This document shows positions 13,401 to 21,269 of a stretch of DNA of 21,678 nt, in pieces. This DNA comes from an uncultured Ruminococcus sp. (lineage in GTDB: Bacteria > Bacillota_A > Clostridia > Oscillospirales > Acutalibacteraceae): NCBI GenBank assembly GCA_902773395.1, contig CACYEJ010000105.1:1-21678 (forward strand). Reading direction: 5' to 3'. Position 1 is the first letter of the stretch. Every line of letters starts with the position of its first letter. The notes below the pieces were generated by a model. It worked only from the letters and a program-made list of their open reading frames with translations. It was not told the DNA's origin and did not search any database. Both the position numbers and the translations under genes were made by a program.

Positions 13401-16356
13401 ACTTAGGAAGAACAGAACCTTCTCTTACATATGTTACATAAAGCTCAGTCCACGGTGTAGTAAAATCAGAATCGTTATTATTTTCGTCCTTACCCTTTGC
13501 ATTATAGAACTTAACTGTTGAATATTTAATATCAGCAGAAGCTACTGTTGTATGGGTAATCGGACAAGAAACTGTATTTGCACCGTCATAAGCAAATGTA
13601 AATTCTACTTTTGATTCGTTTTCAAGCGTAAACGAATAAGCTGCTTTATCTGAGCCGCAGTTTGAGTCTTCGCTGCCATACGCGCCCCAAGACTTATCGT
13701 AATCAATACTGTTTTCAGAATCGCCGTCCATACCGGCTTTAAGAGAATTAGAACTAATTACCTTAACCTCATATGTTCCCGGAGGGAATGCGTCGGTAGG
13801 AGTAAGTTTATAGAGGAATCTGCCCTTCAAATCGGTAGTACCGGTTGATTCCATTTCATACATGGAGCTTGTTGCTCTATTGAATTTATGGTTATCAGCC
13901 CAACTGTTGTTAGCGCCGATAAGGAAGAATCTTTCTCCTGCCGCGCCTGTTGGATAAGGTACAACCCAAATTTTTCTCTGTCTTGGGTCAAATCTTATTT
14001 CAAGTCTATATGTTGCGGGGTTACCGTCGATTGTAGGAGGCATATAGATGTAATTGCTAGCGCCTGTGCCCTTAACTGTTTCAGCGCCGCTGCCGGTATC
14101 AGCCTGGCCATTGCCGCCGTAGGATTCATTCCAATCATCGTCACTGATAGCGCCGCTTTTACCTGTTGTCAAAAGAATCTTAAATTCATACTGTTTGCCG
14201 CTTTCTATAGTGGTAGTTGTCGGATCAGTAGTAAATACATAGCACTGAGCATCGGAATCGAAAGTCATTTCATGAGTACCTTCGAAAGCCGGCGGAGTAT
14301 AAGTAGTATTATCCTTTGTTTCTCCGAAACTATTAAGCCAGCCAGCGACTGCATATGTCTGACTGCCGTCAATCGGACCCTCAGGGTCTTTTTCTTCCGC
14401 AGTTATTTCGTGTGAGAATGAATTGTAAGTAATAACTAATGTATTGCCCGGTTTTGTAACTTCAACATCGTAGTTGCCTTTATTTGGGTAAGCTTTGCTC
14501 CAGCCATCGTTATCTTCAAAAGTACCCGAAGTCTGAATTAGCTCAGCAACCTTAAACGAATAAACTCTTGCCTCGCAGTCAGTATACTCTCTCGTATACA
14601 AATAATTACCTTTTGGAGTAAGTTTATCTTTCAAGAGGTTTTGATAGTAGTGAGGTCTGCTTTCATCTGTACCCGGATCACGTCCCCAATCGTTGAAAGG
14701 ATCGCCTATGATTGCGAAATCAGGAGTCCAGTCAACCTTTTCAAACTCAAGCTCATTGTTTGAGGATTTTGCAGTAGGCTCCGGATCAGAACCGCCGCTG
14801 CCGCCGGCAGCAGGAGTTGTACCCTTATCCCACTTCGACGCATATTCAATTGTTGTATCAACCTTAACGTCAACAGGCTGTCTTGCTGCCTTAACATTAA
14901 CAGTCAGATACTCGCCGGCTCTCTCGCCCTCGCCTGCATCAGCAAAAGCTTCGTTCGCCTCAGCCTCAGTATCAAATTTAGAAACAGTACCATCTGAGAA
15001 TTCGCAGATGAAACCTTCCTTTACAACTTCTTTGCCATACTCATTCTGACTTATAGTGTACAAGGAATCCATAGTAAATCCCTTAAAGGAATCGCCAAAG
15101 TTATTGGAGTTCCATCTCCACCAGCCATAGCCTTCGTAATCAAATACCGGATCGGAGGGATTATTCGGATTTGCTGATTCATCGTATACGCCCTGTTTTC
15201 TATAGTGCATTGTAGCAAGATTCTTCTTAGTGTATACGTTGTACCATGAACCGCAGAATTTAGCAAACTCATTTATATCGCCGCCGCAGTCTGCTTCGAA
15301 AATATGAGTAAACTCATCGTTCTTTGCAGTACTGTCATCTGTTGAGTTTCCGGCGTCGTCGCAGTTACGCGCGTCACGAAGCTCATTTCTGTTCAATGTG
15401 ATATAAACATCAAGACCGCCAGCTTCACCTGCGCTGTCTGCACTTGGAACAGGAATACCGAAGAACTCCCAAGACTGAGCGTTGTTGCCGCTTGAACGAA
15501 GCGCATTAGCTCTTGTTACGATAGCGTTTACGAAGTTTACGTCCTGATCGGAACTAAATGTAAGCTCAGTTACGTACCAACTATTACCCTCGTACTGCAT
15601 GGCAACGTTACCAACAGGTCCGTTTGTACTTGTATTCCAAGTACCGTTTGTAACAGTAGTATACTTGTCATCGCTTGCCATCTTGTTTACGATAGAAGAT
15701 TTACCGTACTCTTTTTCGCCGGAATCTTTATTTACTGTTGTATACCAAGTCCAGAGAAGCGGCTGATCACCGAACGCCGGATTGGTTCTTACGTGAATTC
15801 TAAGATAACGTGTTTCGCTCTTGCCCTGATAACTTACGTTACCGGTAAAGGAATTCGGACGAACAACATTATCTCCGCCGAGAGCGAACTCCTTTGACAG
15901 CTCATAGAAGTTGCCGTCGTCGTACTTACAATGCGCAGTAAGGTCAAGATAATCACCTGACTTCAAAACATCAACATAAGTACGCTTACATGCTGCCTTC
16001 AGGGCATCTACATCAACACCAGTAGCCGATGCGCCGTCCTGAACAACATAAACCTTTGCACCTTCGGACACAACCTCTTCATTAAACACAATGAGAGCTG
16101 ATCCGCCCGCCGGGTCTTCCTTACCCGGAATGTCGTGCTGAGAGTAATACGATTCAGCGAAAGCCAAAGCACTTTTAGCTGTTATATATGCTTCTCTCTG
16201 ATTTACGGTAGCTTGAGTCGTGGTGATATTTAGAGATGCCATCGACACAAGAACCGCAACGAGAATCGCAAGCACTATGCAGATTGCCATAGCTGTTGAC
16301 AAAGCTATACCGTGCTTAGAGTTTTTTCGTCGAAAATACTCAACTTGAGATTTCAT
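10480..16356 (-). CDS. Giant pilin-like protein with three X25-like modules, candidate pilus-tip adhesin
   Basis: A 1958-residue exported protein, the first gene of the operon. Residues 1-45 look like a pilin anchor: basic leader, KHG|IALST, then a 25-residue hydrophobic helix. Mature position 5 is Thr21, not Glu, as in GspK-type tip pseudopilins and some PilX proteins. Residues 50-500 are a globular region of unknown fold; 515-535 is a Gly/Ser/Pro linker. Three tandem beta modules follow at about 541-655, 668-802 and 807-935, each opening with a strand such as AIIGDPFNDW, AVAGWLNSFG or FLIGANNSW and including a G-Y-E-x-K-type strand, a W-x-x-x-Y turn and a closing strand, resembling X25 modules of pullulanases. 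Later parts include a helical segment (1420-1580), an IHLWNCDDNG segment (1621) and a repetitive beta-rich C-terminus (1850-1925). Seventeen cysteines outside the membrane helix suggest disulphides. SD AAAGGG lies 9 nt before ATG. Confidence 0.85.
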   Translation of the reverse strand: MKSQVEYFRRKNSKHGIALSTAMAICIVLAILVAVLVSMASLNITTTQATVNQREAYITAKSALAFAESYYSQHDIPGKEDPAGGSALIVFNEEVVSEGAKVYVVQDGASATGVDVDALKAACKRTYVDVLKSGDYLDLTAHCKYDDGNFYELSKEFALGGDNVVRPNSFTGNVSYQGKSETRYLRIHVRTNPAFGDQPLLWTWYTTVNKDSGEKEYGKSSIVNKMASDDKYTTVTNGTWNTSTNGPVGNVAMQYEGNSWYVTELTFSSDQDVNFVNAIVTRANALRSSGNNAQSWEFFGIPVPSADSAGEAGGLDVYITLNRNELRDARNCDDAGNSTDDSTAKNDEFTHIFEADCGGDINEFAKFCGSWYNVYTKKNLATMHYRKQGVYDESANPNNPSDPVFDYEGYGWWRWNSNNFGDSFKGFTMDSLYTISQNEYGKEVVKEGFICEFSDGTVSKFDTEAEANEAFADAGEGERAGEYLTVNVKAARQPVDVKVDTTIEYASKWDKGTTPAAGGSGGSDPEPTAKSSNNELEFEKVDWTPDFAIIGDPFNDWGRDPGTDESRPHYYQNLLKDKLTPKGNYLYTREYTDCEARVYSFKVAELIQTSGTFEDNDGWSKAYPNKGNYDVEVTKPGNTLVITYNSFSHEITAEEKDPEGPIDGSQTYAVAGWLNSFGETKDNTTYTPPAFEGTHEMTFDSDAQCYVFTTDPTTTTIESGKQYEFKILLTTGKSGAISDDDWNESYGGNGQADTGSGAETVKGTGASNYIYMPPTIDGNPATYRLEIRFDPRQRKIWVVPYPTGAAGERFFLIGANNSWADNHKFNRATSSMYEMESTGTTDLKGRFLYKLTPTDAFPPGTYEVKVISSNSLKAGMDGDSENSIDYDKSWGAYGSEDSNCGSDKAAYSFTLENESKVEFTFAYDGANTVSCPITHTTVASADIKYSTVKFYNAKGKDENNNDSDFTTPWTELYVTYVREGSVLPKCVQVTFSAGTKTIPCSIPRDTTKFYFSNMNSTTDRTNENYQRTQDIEFKTGVANKTFRPTHYVASTESNAPDGKWWAMTSSSTRNVDDETGTGTMVYTGSAQNNYYDAPLVRVLMMLASGSSSTGTKYAFSPYPYDSIKIPTGRKVSFKNCPTVTYQGETYYYKANENAYGYSYLIVCDSNKTYNSSGWKGGLLLENHMALMTKTQGVGTKMNNRAGGVFTSDAKYYDESESKFNYGGYTPNWYTFKIPVTTETKIIKIHGVVGDEDIFTSDQYFTPANATDYYKQPLYISQEYANNSGDAQTERFYTYNTNIGTVDTSTTNEVSVYFANSGSGDAHFDKVAVYAYNPLGDEDKKTINSTDGSDADHNYYRYTFNAGKFCYFVFYDPTTGDGLDATKRTGILYLTGNENSVTRQYDILALDGNSTSFSPYIHPKTQALYAYISLESAARAARIPSEYKYNGATKEYTPTAYFRMNQIEALAGSAETYYKNGSSWSSTDPTAYMELASTVQEFVRTVETARIYIADDVSEVTGEVSGGRVYKEGSYRDDVFKYQERWVNRLTSAYDDAVALFGNNSAQTNAATLRSHINEINSLIAAPILDWNPQTVQIIVDDQLVKDKDEDTGNVTYKGNWGKSNIHLWNCDDNGNNWTEVKYDLFDTTQSSEGFYAYCFKLKLDTNNYMISQTQPEEGSKFKQLDEGRRYTFHTGTGDFEADNSIMTYKITDDEITQGSSSGSYSWFDVREGDKSFAVQFMYDTKITYSGDSYTVRAGVYTINASYPGYTTDLEGISERPGINFFGEKAKAFFEEPKNYGMSSASSTSYSTWDEDIDDSDNIDLMINRINKSSHISASTSPTKKIAFRYKANKDDDTLTLKQKVSLEGGTVTIAANQINLSSYDFTIKAKTVVFLTDTKVVTTSHGTVTVPHGTYSLNESDSGTDFTISLQETGGDPDWRDHFTLISDTPSKLRGGYYITHE

Positions 16357-16393
16357 TGCTAAACACCCTTTCTGTGATTAATAATTAACCCCG

Positions 16394-16433
16394 CTTTTTT
16401 CGGAGCAAGCTAAAAACTCCCCATCGAAAAAAG
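16394..16433 (-). promoter_or_regulatory. Strong hairpin in the leader of the pilin operon
   Basis: CTTTTTTCG and CGAAAAAAG (16394-16402, 16425-16433) pair over 9 bp with GAG/CTC further in. It begins about 12 nt after the predicted start of transcription and ends 37 nt before the start codon. No T-tract follows, so it is unlikely to be a terminator; protection of the long mRNA or control of translation is possible. It does not resemble a c-di-GMP riboswitch. Confidence 0.5.
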
Positions 16434-16451
16434 ATAGATTTCTACACTTAA

Positions 16452-16480
16452 ATTATATAACACTTAGAGAAAAATGCCAA
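16452..16480 (-). promoter_or_regulatory. Promoter of the pilin operon
   Basis: TTGGCA (16480-16475), 17 nt, TATAAT (16457-16452) on the minus strand, with a leader of about 89 nt. This is the best -10 in the intergenic region. Confidence 0.72.
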
Positions 16481-16796
16481 TAGTTTTTTTAAAAATATTT
16501 TTAAAATTTTTTGTAACCTCTTTTGTGCATTTACAACAAAGATTTTCTCTTAAATCACACGTTTTACTATAAATATTAACTCTTTTTGTGGGTTTAGACA
16601 TATTTATGCGAAAATTATGTGAAGATGTGCTCAAAGACGAAAAATTATAATTTGGGTATATTTTTAATATTTTGCTAATAGAATTGGGATAAGCGGTAAA
16701 ATTAAAATTTCCTTTTCATTATAATAGATGTTTTAAACGCTAATTGTTCCGAACACAACAACACAGCATCTTTCAAAAAACAGGAGGGGAAAATTT
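16481..16796. other. Non-coding spacer between divergent pilin operon and symporter gene
   Basis: Very AT-rich. Several TATAAT-like sites point to the symporter (for example near 16718), but none has a -35 at normal spacing; TTGCTA near 16673 and TAAAAT are 19 nt apart. AGGAGGGG ends 7 nt before the symporter ATG. No RNA gene or repeat was recognised. Confidence 0.45.
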
Positions 16797-18164
16797 ATGG
16801 GTGATATAATAAAATCATTAAATCATTTTATATGGGGATTACCTATGATAATAATATTATTGGCAATTCATATATTAATGACATTTAAAACAGGATTTAT
16901 TCAGCGTCACACACTCAAAGCAATCAAACTTTCCTTTTCAAACGACAACTCCGCCTCAGGTGATATCAGTCCTTTTCAGGCGCTCACTACGGCTCTAGCA
17001 TCAACAATCGGCACCGGAAATATAATCGGTCTTGGAACGGCTGTTTCACTCGGCGGTGCTGGAGCGGTATTCTGGTGCTGGGTAATCGGTGTGCTGGGAA
17101 TCGCAACAAAATATGCAGAATCCCTGATAGCAATTAAATATCGCATCAAAAGCAAAGACGGACGAATACTCGGCGGCGCAATGTACATTTTGGAAAACAG
17201 ACTTAGTTTAAAATTTTTAGCTAAGCTGTTCGCTGTGTGCACAATGCTTGCGGCAATTGGAATCGGCTGTGGCGTACAAATTAACGCAATATCGGAAACA
17301 TTCACCAATTCTATTAAAAACGGCAGGCTATACTCCGTGAAAATATTTAGCGCTGCTCTTCCGGCTGTACCGCTTTTTGTTGGAATAATCACAGCAATTA
17401 TTGTGTGCTGCGTAATATTTGGCGGTGTAGGCAGTGTATCAACAGTATGTGAAAAGCTTGTGCCGTTAATGGCTTTATTATATATATCAGGGAATATTTA
17501 TGTTTTAATATATAATATTGACGTACTGCCGCAAACTTTTGCCGTAATACTCAAATCTGCTTTTACAAAAACATCTGCTGTCGGCGGACTCACCGGTTAC
17601 AGTGTAGGTGCGGCAATTCGCTATGGCTGCTCCAGAGGATTATTCTCCAACGAAGCCGGCACAGGTACATCGCCGATTATTTCAGCAGCAGCAAAATGTA
17701 ACAATCCTGTCAAACAAGCGCTCATATCAGCCACCGGAACTTTTTGGGATACGGTAGTTTTATGCCTATTGACAGGATTGGTTATAGTAAGCAGTATTAT
17801 TAAAAGTCAATCAATTAATACAAGATACATTTCAGGCAGTGAGCTAACCTATGCAGTATTTCATCAGATTCCTCATATAGGACAGCCGCTTCTCGTTTTC
17901 AGTTTAGTATCATTTGCGTTTTCGACTATTTTAGGCTGGTCATATTATGGGGAACGCTGTGCTGAATATCTCTTCGGAGAGAGTTCCATTCCCATATTCA
18001 GAGTGTTTTACGTAATTACACTTGTAATTGCACCTCTGATTTCGTTTGATATCATGTGGGACATTGCGGACATTCTCAACGCACTAATGGCAGTACCTAA
18101 TCTTATTGCATTATTTATGCTCAAAAATGAAATTCGAGATGATACATTATCTGCTCAGATATAA
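16797..18164 (+). CDS. Alanine/glycine:cation symporter (AGCS family)
   Basis: A 455-residue polytopic membrane protein that takes up small neutral amino acids, normally alanine or glycine, with sodium. The AGCS family signature is plain at 59-90: PFQALTTALASTIGTGNIIG, with GTGNIIG at 72-78, followed by the GGAGAVFW segment; SNEAGTGTSPIISAAA in the middle of the protein is the second conserved block. Roughly ten to eleven hydrophobic helices are seen, and the length is usual for the family. ATG 16797 is preceded by AGGAGGGG. It is divergent from the pilin operon and convergent with the 158-residue unknown gene, whose stop codon is only 2 bp away. Whether the cation is sodium or proton cannot be told from the sequence. 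Confidence 0.95.
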   Translation: MGDIIKSLNHFIWGLPMIIILLAIHILMTFKTGFIQRHTLKAIKLSFSNDNSASGDISPFQALTTALASTIGTGNIIGLGTAVSLGGAGAVFWCWVIGVLGIATKYAESLIAIKYRIKSKDGRILGGAMYILENRLSLKFLAKLFAVCTMLAAIGIGCGVQINAISETFTNSIKNGRLYSVKIFSAALPAVPLFVGIITAIIVCCVIFGGVGSVSTVCEKLVPLMALLYISGNIYVLIYNIDVLPQTFAVILKSAFTKTSAVGGLTGYSVGAAIRYGCSRGLFSNEAGTGTSPIISAAAKCNNPVKQALISATGTFWDTVVLCLLTGLVIVSSIIKSQSINTRYISGSELTYAVFHQIPHIGQPLLVFSLVSFAFSTILGWSYYGERCAEYLFGESSIPIFRVFYVITLVIAPLISFDIMWDIADILNALMAVPNLIALFMLKNEIRDDTLSAQI

Positions 18165-18166
18165 TT

Positions 18167-18643
18167 TTAATTACTCATAATATATTTTAAAAACAGATTT
18201 CCGATTTTTCTGAATTCCTCTTCATCACCCTTAGGAGCAACACCGTAATTAGTATGCTGATGATGTTTATTCCATGAACACATCATATACGAACCGTCAA
18301 ACGATAATTCAGATGTATAATACCTTACGATTCCCGATTCCACCTCGTAACAGAAATACACTCTCCTGCAATGTGTGGGATATTTCGGCTCAGGCATTGT
18401 CACAATGACAAAGTAAAGCATTTTATTATCGTGCATAACACGCTTTTGAGATATTTTAAAATCATCTTCCTTGTAAATTATTTCCGTAGTCGGAGAATAA
18501 ACAAGATAGATATCGCTGAAAAATTTACCCTCTTTGTCAAGCAAAGCATTTAAAAAATCACTCTTTGCATTGTAATATGAATTCGGTATCATATCATGCT
18601 CTAAATTATATCGGAACTGCTCAAACTCCGTCATTTTTTCCAT
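18167..18643 (-). CDS. Conserved-looking protein of unknown function, coupled to mrnC
   Basis: I do not recognise this 158-residue soluble protein. It has no signal peptide or membrane helix. It is rich in aromatic residues and alternates strand-like segments (IYLVYS, MLYFVIVTMPEP, RRVYFCYEVESG, VRYYTSELSFDG) with a C-terminal helix (EEEFRKIGNLFLKYI), as in a small alpha+beta domain; a His-rich patch HKHHQHTN-like lies near residue 126. The ATG overlaps the mrnC stop by one base (TAATG) and AAGGAGAT lies 10 nt upstream, so it is expressed with obg and mrnC. The coupling is good evidence that it is real. Link to ribosome biogenesis is only guilt by association. Confidence 0.78.
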   Translation of the reverse strand: MEKMTEFEQFRYNLEHDMIPNSYYNAKSDFLNALLDKEGKFFSDIYLVYSPTTEIIYKEDDFKISQKRVMHDNKMLYFVIVTMPEPKYPTHCRRVYFCYEVESGIVRYYTSELSFDGSYMMCSWNKHHQHTNYGVAPKGDEEEFRKIGNLFLKYIMSN

Positions 18644-19065
18644 TAAACATTATCTCCTTTATCCATGCTTGCCGACTGCACCGTTTCAACAAGTGCAAAC
18701 AGTTCCCTCAAACGCTCCAAATCACCCTTTAAATATAAATAACCAAAAAGAGCTTCAAGACCTGTTGCCATATGGTAATCTATTTTTTTAGCGTTTTTGG
18801 GTACGGTCATAGCATGTGCATTCTTGCCTCGTTTAAAGACATCGGTTTCCTCTTCGGTCAAGCTTTTGAGTAATTCCTTTGCAATTTTAGCCTGAGCCGT
18901 ACAGCAAACAGTCTTTATCTTTTCATTATTCAAAGCACCTACAGGACGATTCGCCTCACAAACCAACTGTTCTCTCACCAACAAATCGTACACGCCGTCA
19001 CCGATAAACGCCAACGTCAACGGGCTTAGCTCATTCAAATTCACATCTCTGTCAAGCAAACGCAT
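18643..19065 (-). CDS. mrnC: Mini-ribonuclease III
   Basis: A 140-residue RNase III catalytic domain without the double-stranded-RNA binding domain. In Bacillus this dimeric enzyme trims the ends of 23S rRNA precursor. The family motifs are seen: LAFIGDGVYDLLVR with catalytic Asp23, the helix NEKIKTVCCTAQAK, VPKNAKKIDYHMATGLEALFGYLYL with catalytic Glu104. The open frame runs upstream to 19161 into obg, but ATG 19065 is chosen since AAAGGTG lies just before it, the mature family begins with a short lead into the LSPLTLAFIGD motif, and the obg stop is only 16 nt upstream. Asp-Gly-Val replaces the commoner Asp-Ala-Val, a mild variation. Operon: obg, mrnC, unknown 158-residue gene. Confidence 0.92.
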   Translation of the reverse strand: MRLLDRDVNLNELSPLTLAFIGDGVYDLLVREQLVCEANRPVGALNNEKIKTVCCTAQAKIAKELLKSLTEEETDVFKRGKNAHAMTVPKNAKKIDYHMATGLEALFGYLYLKGDLERLRELFALVETVQSASMDKGDNV

Positions 19066-19081
19066 TGTAACACCTTTTCCG

Positions 19082-20353
19082 TTAATCAACAAAATCAAAC
19101 TCGAAGTCATAGATTGAAACTGTATCGCCCTCTTGGATTCCGGCGTCATACAAAGCGTCAATCACTCCGGCATTAATCAGAACTCTCTGGAAATACTGCA
19201 AAGACTCATAATCATCGAAGTTTACGGAGTTCATAATTCTTATCAGCCACTCGCCCTCAACAAAATAAACACCGTCATGATTAGTAATCCTAACTTCGTT
19301 CTTTTTAGATTTATCCACAGAAATTTCCGGCAAAGGCTCAGCCTCAAATCGAGAGATTGGCGGCAATTTTGAAAGCTCCTCACGAATACAATTCAAAAGC
19401 GGATCAACGTCATATCTGATAGCCGCCATTATCGGGAAAAATTTATAACCCTGTTCTTCAACGAAATTTTTGAAATCCTCAATCTGCTCATCTGTTGCAA
19501 GGTCACACTTATTTCCGGCAACGACCATAGGACGCTGCGCAAGCTCAGGGTTAAACTTTTCAAGCTCAGCATTGATAGTCTTAAAATCCTCCTTAGGATC
19601 TCTGCCCTCACTGCCGGCAATATCGACAATATGCACAAGCATACGGCACCGCTCAACGTGGCGGAGAAACTGGTGTCCTAAACCTACGCCTTCCCATGCA
19701 CCCTCGATAAGTCCGGGAATATCAGCCATAACAAACGATTCGCCCTCACCCAGTCTAACAACGCCCAAAACAGGAGTAATAGTTGTGAAATGATAATTTG
19801 CGATAATCGGCTTTGCTTCGCTGACTACGGAAACAAGCGTACTTTTGCCAACATTAGGATATCCCACAAGACCAACATCTGCAAGAAGCTTTAATTCAAG
19901 CTGTACATCAAACTGCTCACCGGGCATACCGGGCTTTGCGAATCTTGGCGTCTGACGGGTAGGCGTTGCAAAATGGATATTTCCCCAGCCGCCCTTGCCG
20001 CCTTTTGCAACTACAACAGGTTCATCTGATGAGATATCAGCCATAATTCTTCCTGTTTCGGCATCTTTTATAACAGTACCTCTCGGCACACGAATAATCA
20101 AATCATCTGCCTTTTTGCCGTTGCATCTTCCGCCTCTGCCGTTCTCGCCTTTAGGAGCGTTATATTTTCTTTTATATCTGAAATCGGCAAGAGTGCTCAA
20201 ATTATCGTCTGCTTTAAAGACGATATTTCCGCCTCGTCCGCCGTCGCCGCCGTCCGGTCCGCCTGATGCGACATATTTTTCACGGTGAAAAGCAACGCTT
20301 CCGTCGCCGCCGTCACCGGCTTTTATCTTTATCTTAGCAACATCTACAAACAT
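19082..20353 (-). CDS. obg: Obg GTPase
   Basis: A 423-residue essential GTPase that works with the 50S ribosomal subunit in assembly and stress control. Domains in order: the glycine-rich Obg fold (1-158, with GGPDGGDGGRGGN at 31-43), the G domain (159-330) and the OCT domain (about 345-423). G motifs: P-loop GYPNVGKS (164-171), switch I TTITP (190-194), DIPG (211-214), NKCD (281-284). The G5 site reads MAA (309-311) where Ser-Ala-x is usual, a noteworthy substitution. The start ATG has AAAGGAAAG upstream. In many bacteria rplU and rpmA precede obg; here a small zinc-ribbon membrane protein gene does, ending about 57 bp away. Confidence 0.97.
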   Translation of the reverse strand: MFVDVAKIKIKAGDGGDGSVAFHREKYVASGGPDGGDGGRGGNIVFKADDNLSTLADFRYKRKYNAPKGENGRGGRCNGKKADDLIIRVPRGTVIKDAETGRIMADISSDEPVVVAKGGKGGWGNIHFATPTRQTPRFAKPGMPGEQFDVQLELKLLADVGLVGYPNVGKSTLVSVVSEAKPIIANYHFTTITPVLGVVRLGEGESFVMADIPGLIEGAWEGVGLGHQFLRHVERCRMLVHIVDIAGSEGRDPKEDFKTINAELEKFNPELAQRPMVVAGNKCDLATDEQIEDFKNFVEEQGYKFFPIMAAIRYDVDPLLNCIREELSKLPPISRFEAEPLPEISVDKSKKNEVRITNHDGVYFVEGEWLIRIMNSVNFDDYESLQYFQRVLINAGVIDALYDAGIQEGDTVSIYDFEFDFVD

Positions 20354-20410
20354 TTTTCTTTCCTTTCTTTAAATACAAGAAATAATATCTATTATTACTC
20401 AACTGACTAA

Positions 20411-20788
20411 TCACGAATGAAAACGGAATCCACAATCATTGCAGTATCCGTTGTAAGATAACTTATGACATACTGGACAGAAGCTCGATTCTTCACCTGT
20501 TAAATAAGACTTTGGGCTTACATCAGTTGAACCAACGTATGATTCAGAAGAGCTAATACTTGTGTTATTCACGGGCATTGACCTAGTTTGACCGCTTACA
20601 ATATCCTGATTATTTGTCGAACTTTTCTTTTTAAGTCCAGCCACAGCACAAACAAACGCCAAAATAAATCCAATAGCTATTGTTTTGAACGACTCCATAC
20701 CTATTCCCACAAAAATCATTATGATGCCCACAATAACAATACAGCCGCCTGCACCAACCTGATTATTATTATTGTTATTAGTTTGCAT
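20411..20788 (-). CDS. Small membrane protein with C-terminal zinc ribbon
   Basis: A 125-residue protein of unknown function. An asparagine run (residues 4-9), encoded by an AAT/AAC microsatellite, is followed by two membrane helices at about 15-31 and 34-52, a Ser/Asn-rich linker and a C-terminal zinc ribbon with Cys104, Cys107, Cys116 and Cys119 (CPVC and CNDC). Helices of this type with a short turn predict both termini on the same side, most likely the cytoplasm given the KKK after the second helix. G-rich SD (GGGGGG) stands about 8 nt before ATG. It follows the 130-residue gene by 41 bp and likely shares its transcript. The asparagine repeat could vary in length between strains. Confidence 0.82.
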   Translation of the reverse strand: MQTNNNNNNQVGAGGCIVIVGIIMIFVGIGMESFKTIAIGFILAFVCAVAGLKKKSSTNNQDIVSGQTRSMPVNNTSISSSESYVGSTDVSPKSYLTGEESSFCPVCHKLSYNGYCNDCGFRFHS

Positions 20789-20829
20789 AATAGCTGCCCC
20801 CCTTGTATAAGAATTTTGATGTTATAGAC

Positions 20830-21222
20830 CTAATAGATAGATATTCCTGCTTTGTTTCCGTAAATGTCGCAACAATACCCTCTGGAATTAGTATATACTA
20901 TTTTTCCCCAATCGTCAACAGGAACAGCATTTGATTCATCGCTCGCCCAGTGAATTATTTTCGACACATATTCAGGAGTAATTACCTCAGCGGATTCAAA
21001 CGGTATAAAGAATCTTTTCCAACCGTGATATTCATTTCCCTGAAATATTCTGCCCTGACTTACAATATAATTTCCGCTAACAGGATAAATAATTATCATC
21101 TTCTTATCTTCTGATACAATATGCAGAAGATAAAGAGGACTTTCATAATCCAAATCAACATACCAAACGTAATTATTACCATTGCAAATTATCTTGCGTC
21201 TGCCCTTTTTGCGTACCGCCAT
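20830..21222 (-). CDS. Small basic-ended protein of unknown function
   Basis: I do not recognise this 130-residue protein. It starts with a basic patch (MAVRKKGRRK) and continues as a mostly beta-patterned domain (NNYVWYVDLD, SPLYLLHIVS, MIIIYPVSGNYIV), with many aromatic residues, a WKRFFIP segment near 68 and a YCCDIYGNKAG end. No signal peptide or membrane helix. The ATG has AGGGTG a few bases upstream. It precedes the zinc-ribbon protein gene by 41 bp. Its upstream region is the end of the right-hand long repeat, which includes TATAAT (about 21273-21278 on the minus strand) without a good -35. Confidence 0.72.
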   Translation of the reverse strand: MAVRKKGRRKIICNGNNYVWYVDLDYESPLYLLHIVSEDKKMIIIYPVSGNYIVSQGRIFQGNEYHGWKRFFIPFESAEVITPEYVSKIIHWASDESNAVPVDDWGKIVYTNSRGYCCDIYGNKAGISIY

Positions 21223-21269
21223 AGCATCACCCTGCCTTTAAAACAAGAGTTCATGTTTTAAATATTTTA

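Noticed and set aside
10480..16356. Many plus- and minus-strand ORFs of 60-175 residues inside the giant gene
   Set aside because: They are shadow frames of a continuous 1958-codon gene, without ribosome binding sites or recognisable domains.
16357..16451. c-di-GMP riboswitch in the pilin leader
   Set aside because: Such riboswitches are common before clostridial pilin genes, but the conserved core bases of the known classes are not seen here; only a simple hairpin is present.
18164..18167. Terminator between the convergent symporter and unknown gene
   Set aside because: The stop codons are 2 bp apart and no hairpin with a T-tract is visible there; transcripts probably overlap.
19066..19161. 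Upstream extension of mrnC into obg
   Set aside because: It is an out-of-frame shadow of obg; ATG 19065 has its own ribosome binding site and gives the normal family length.
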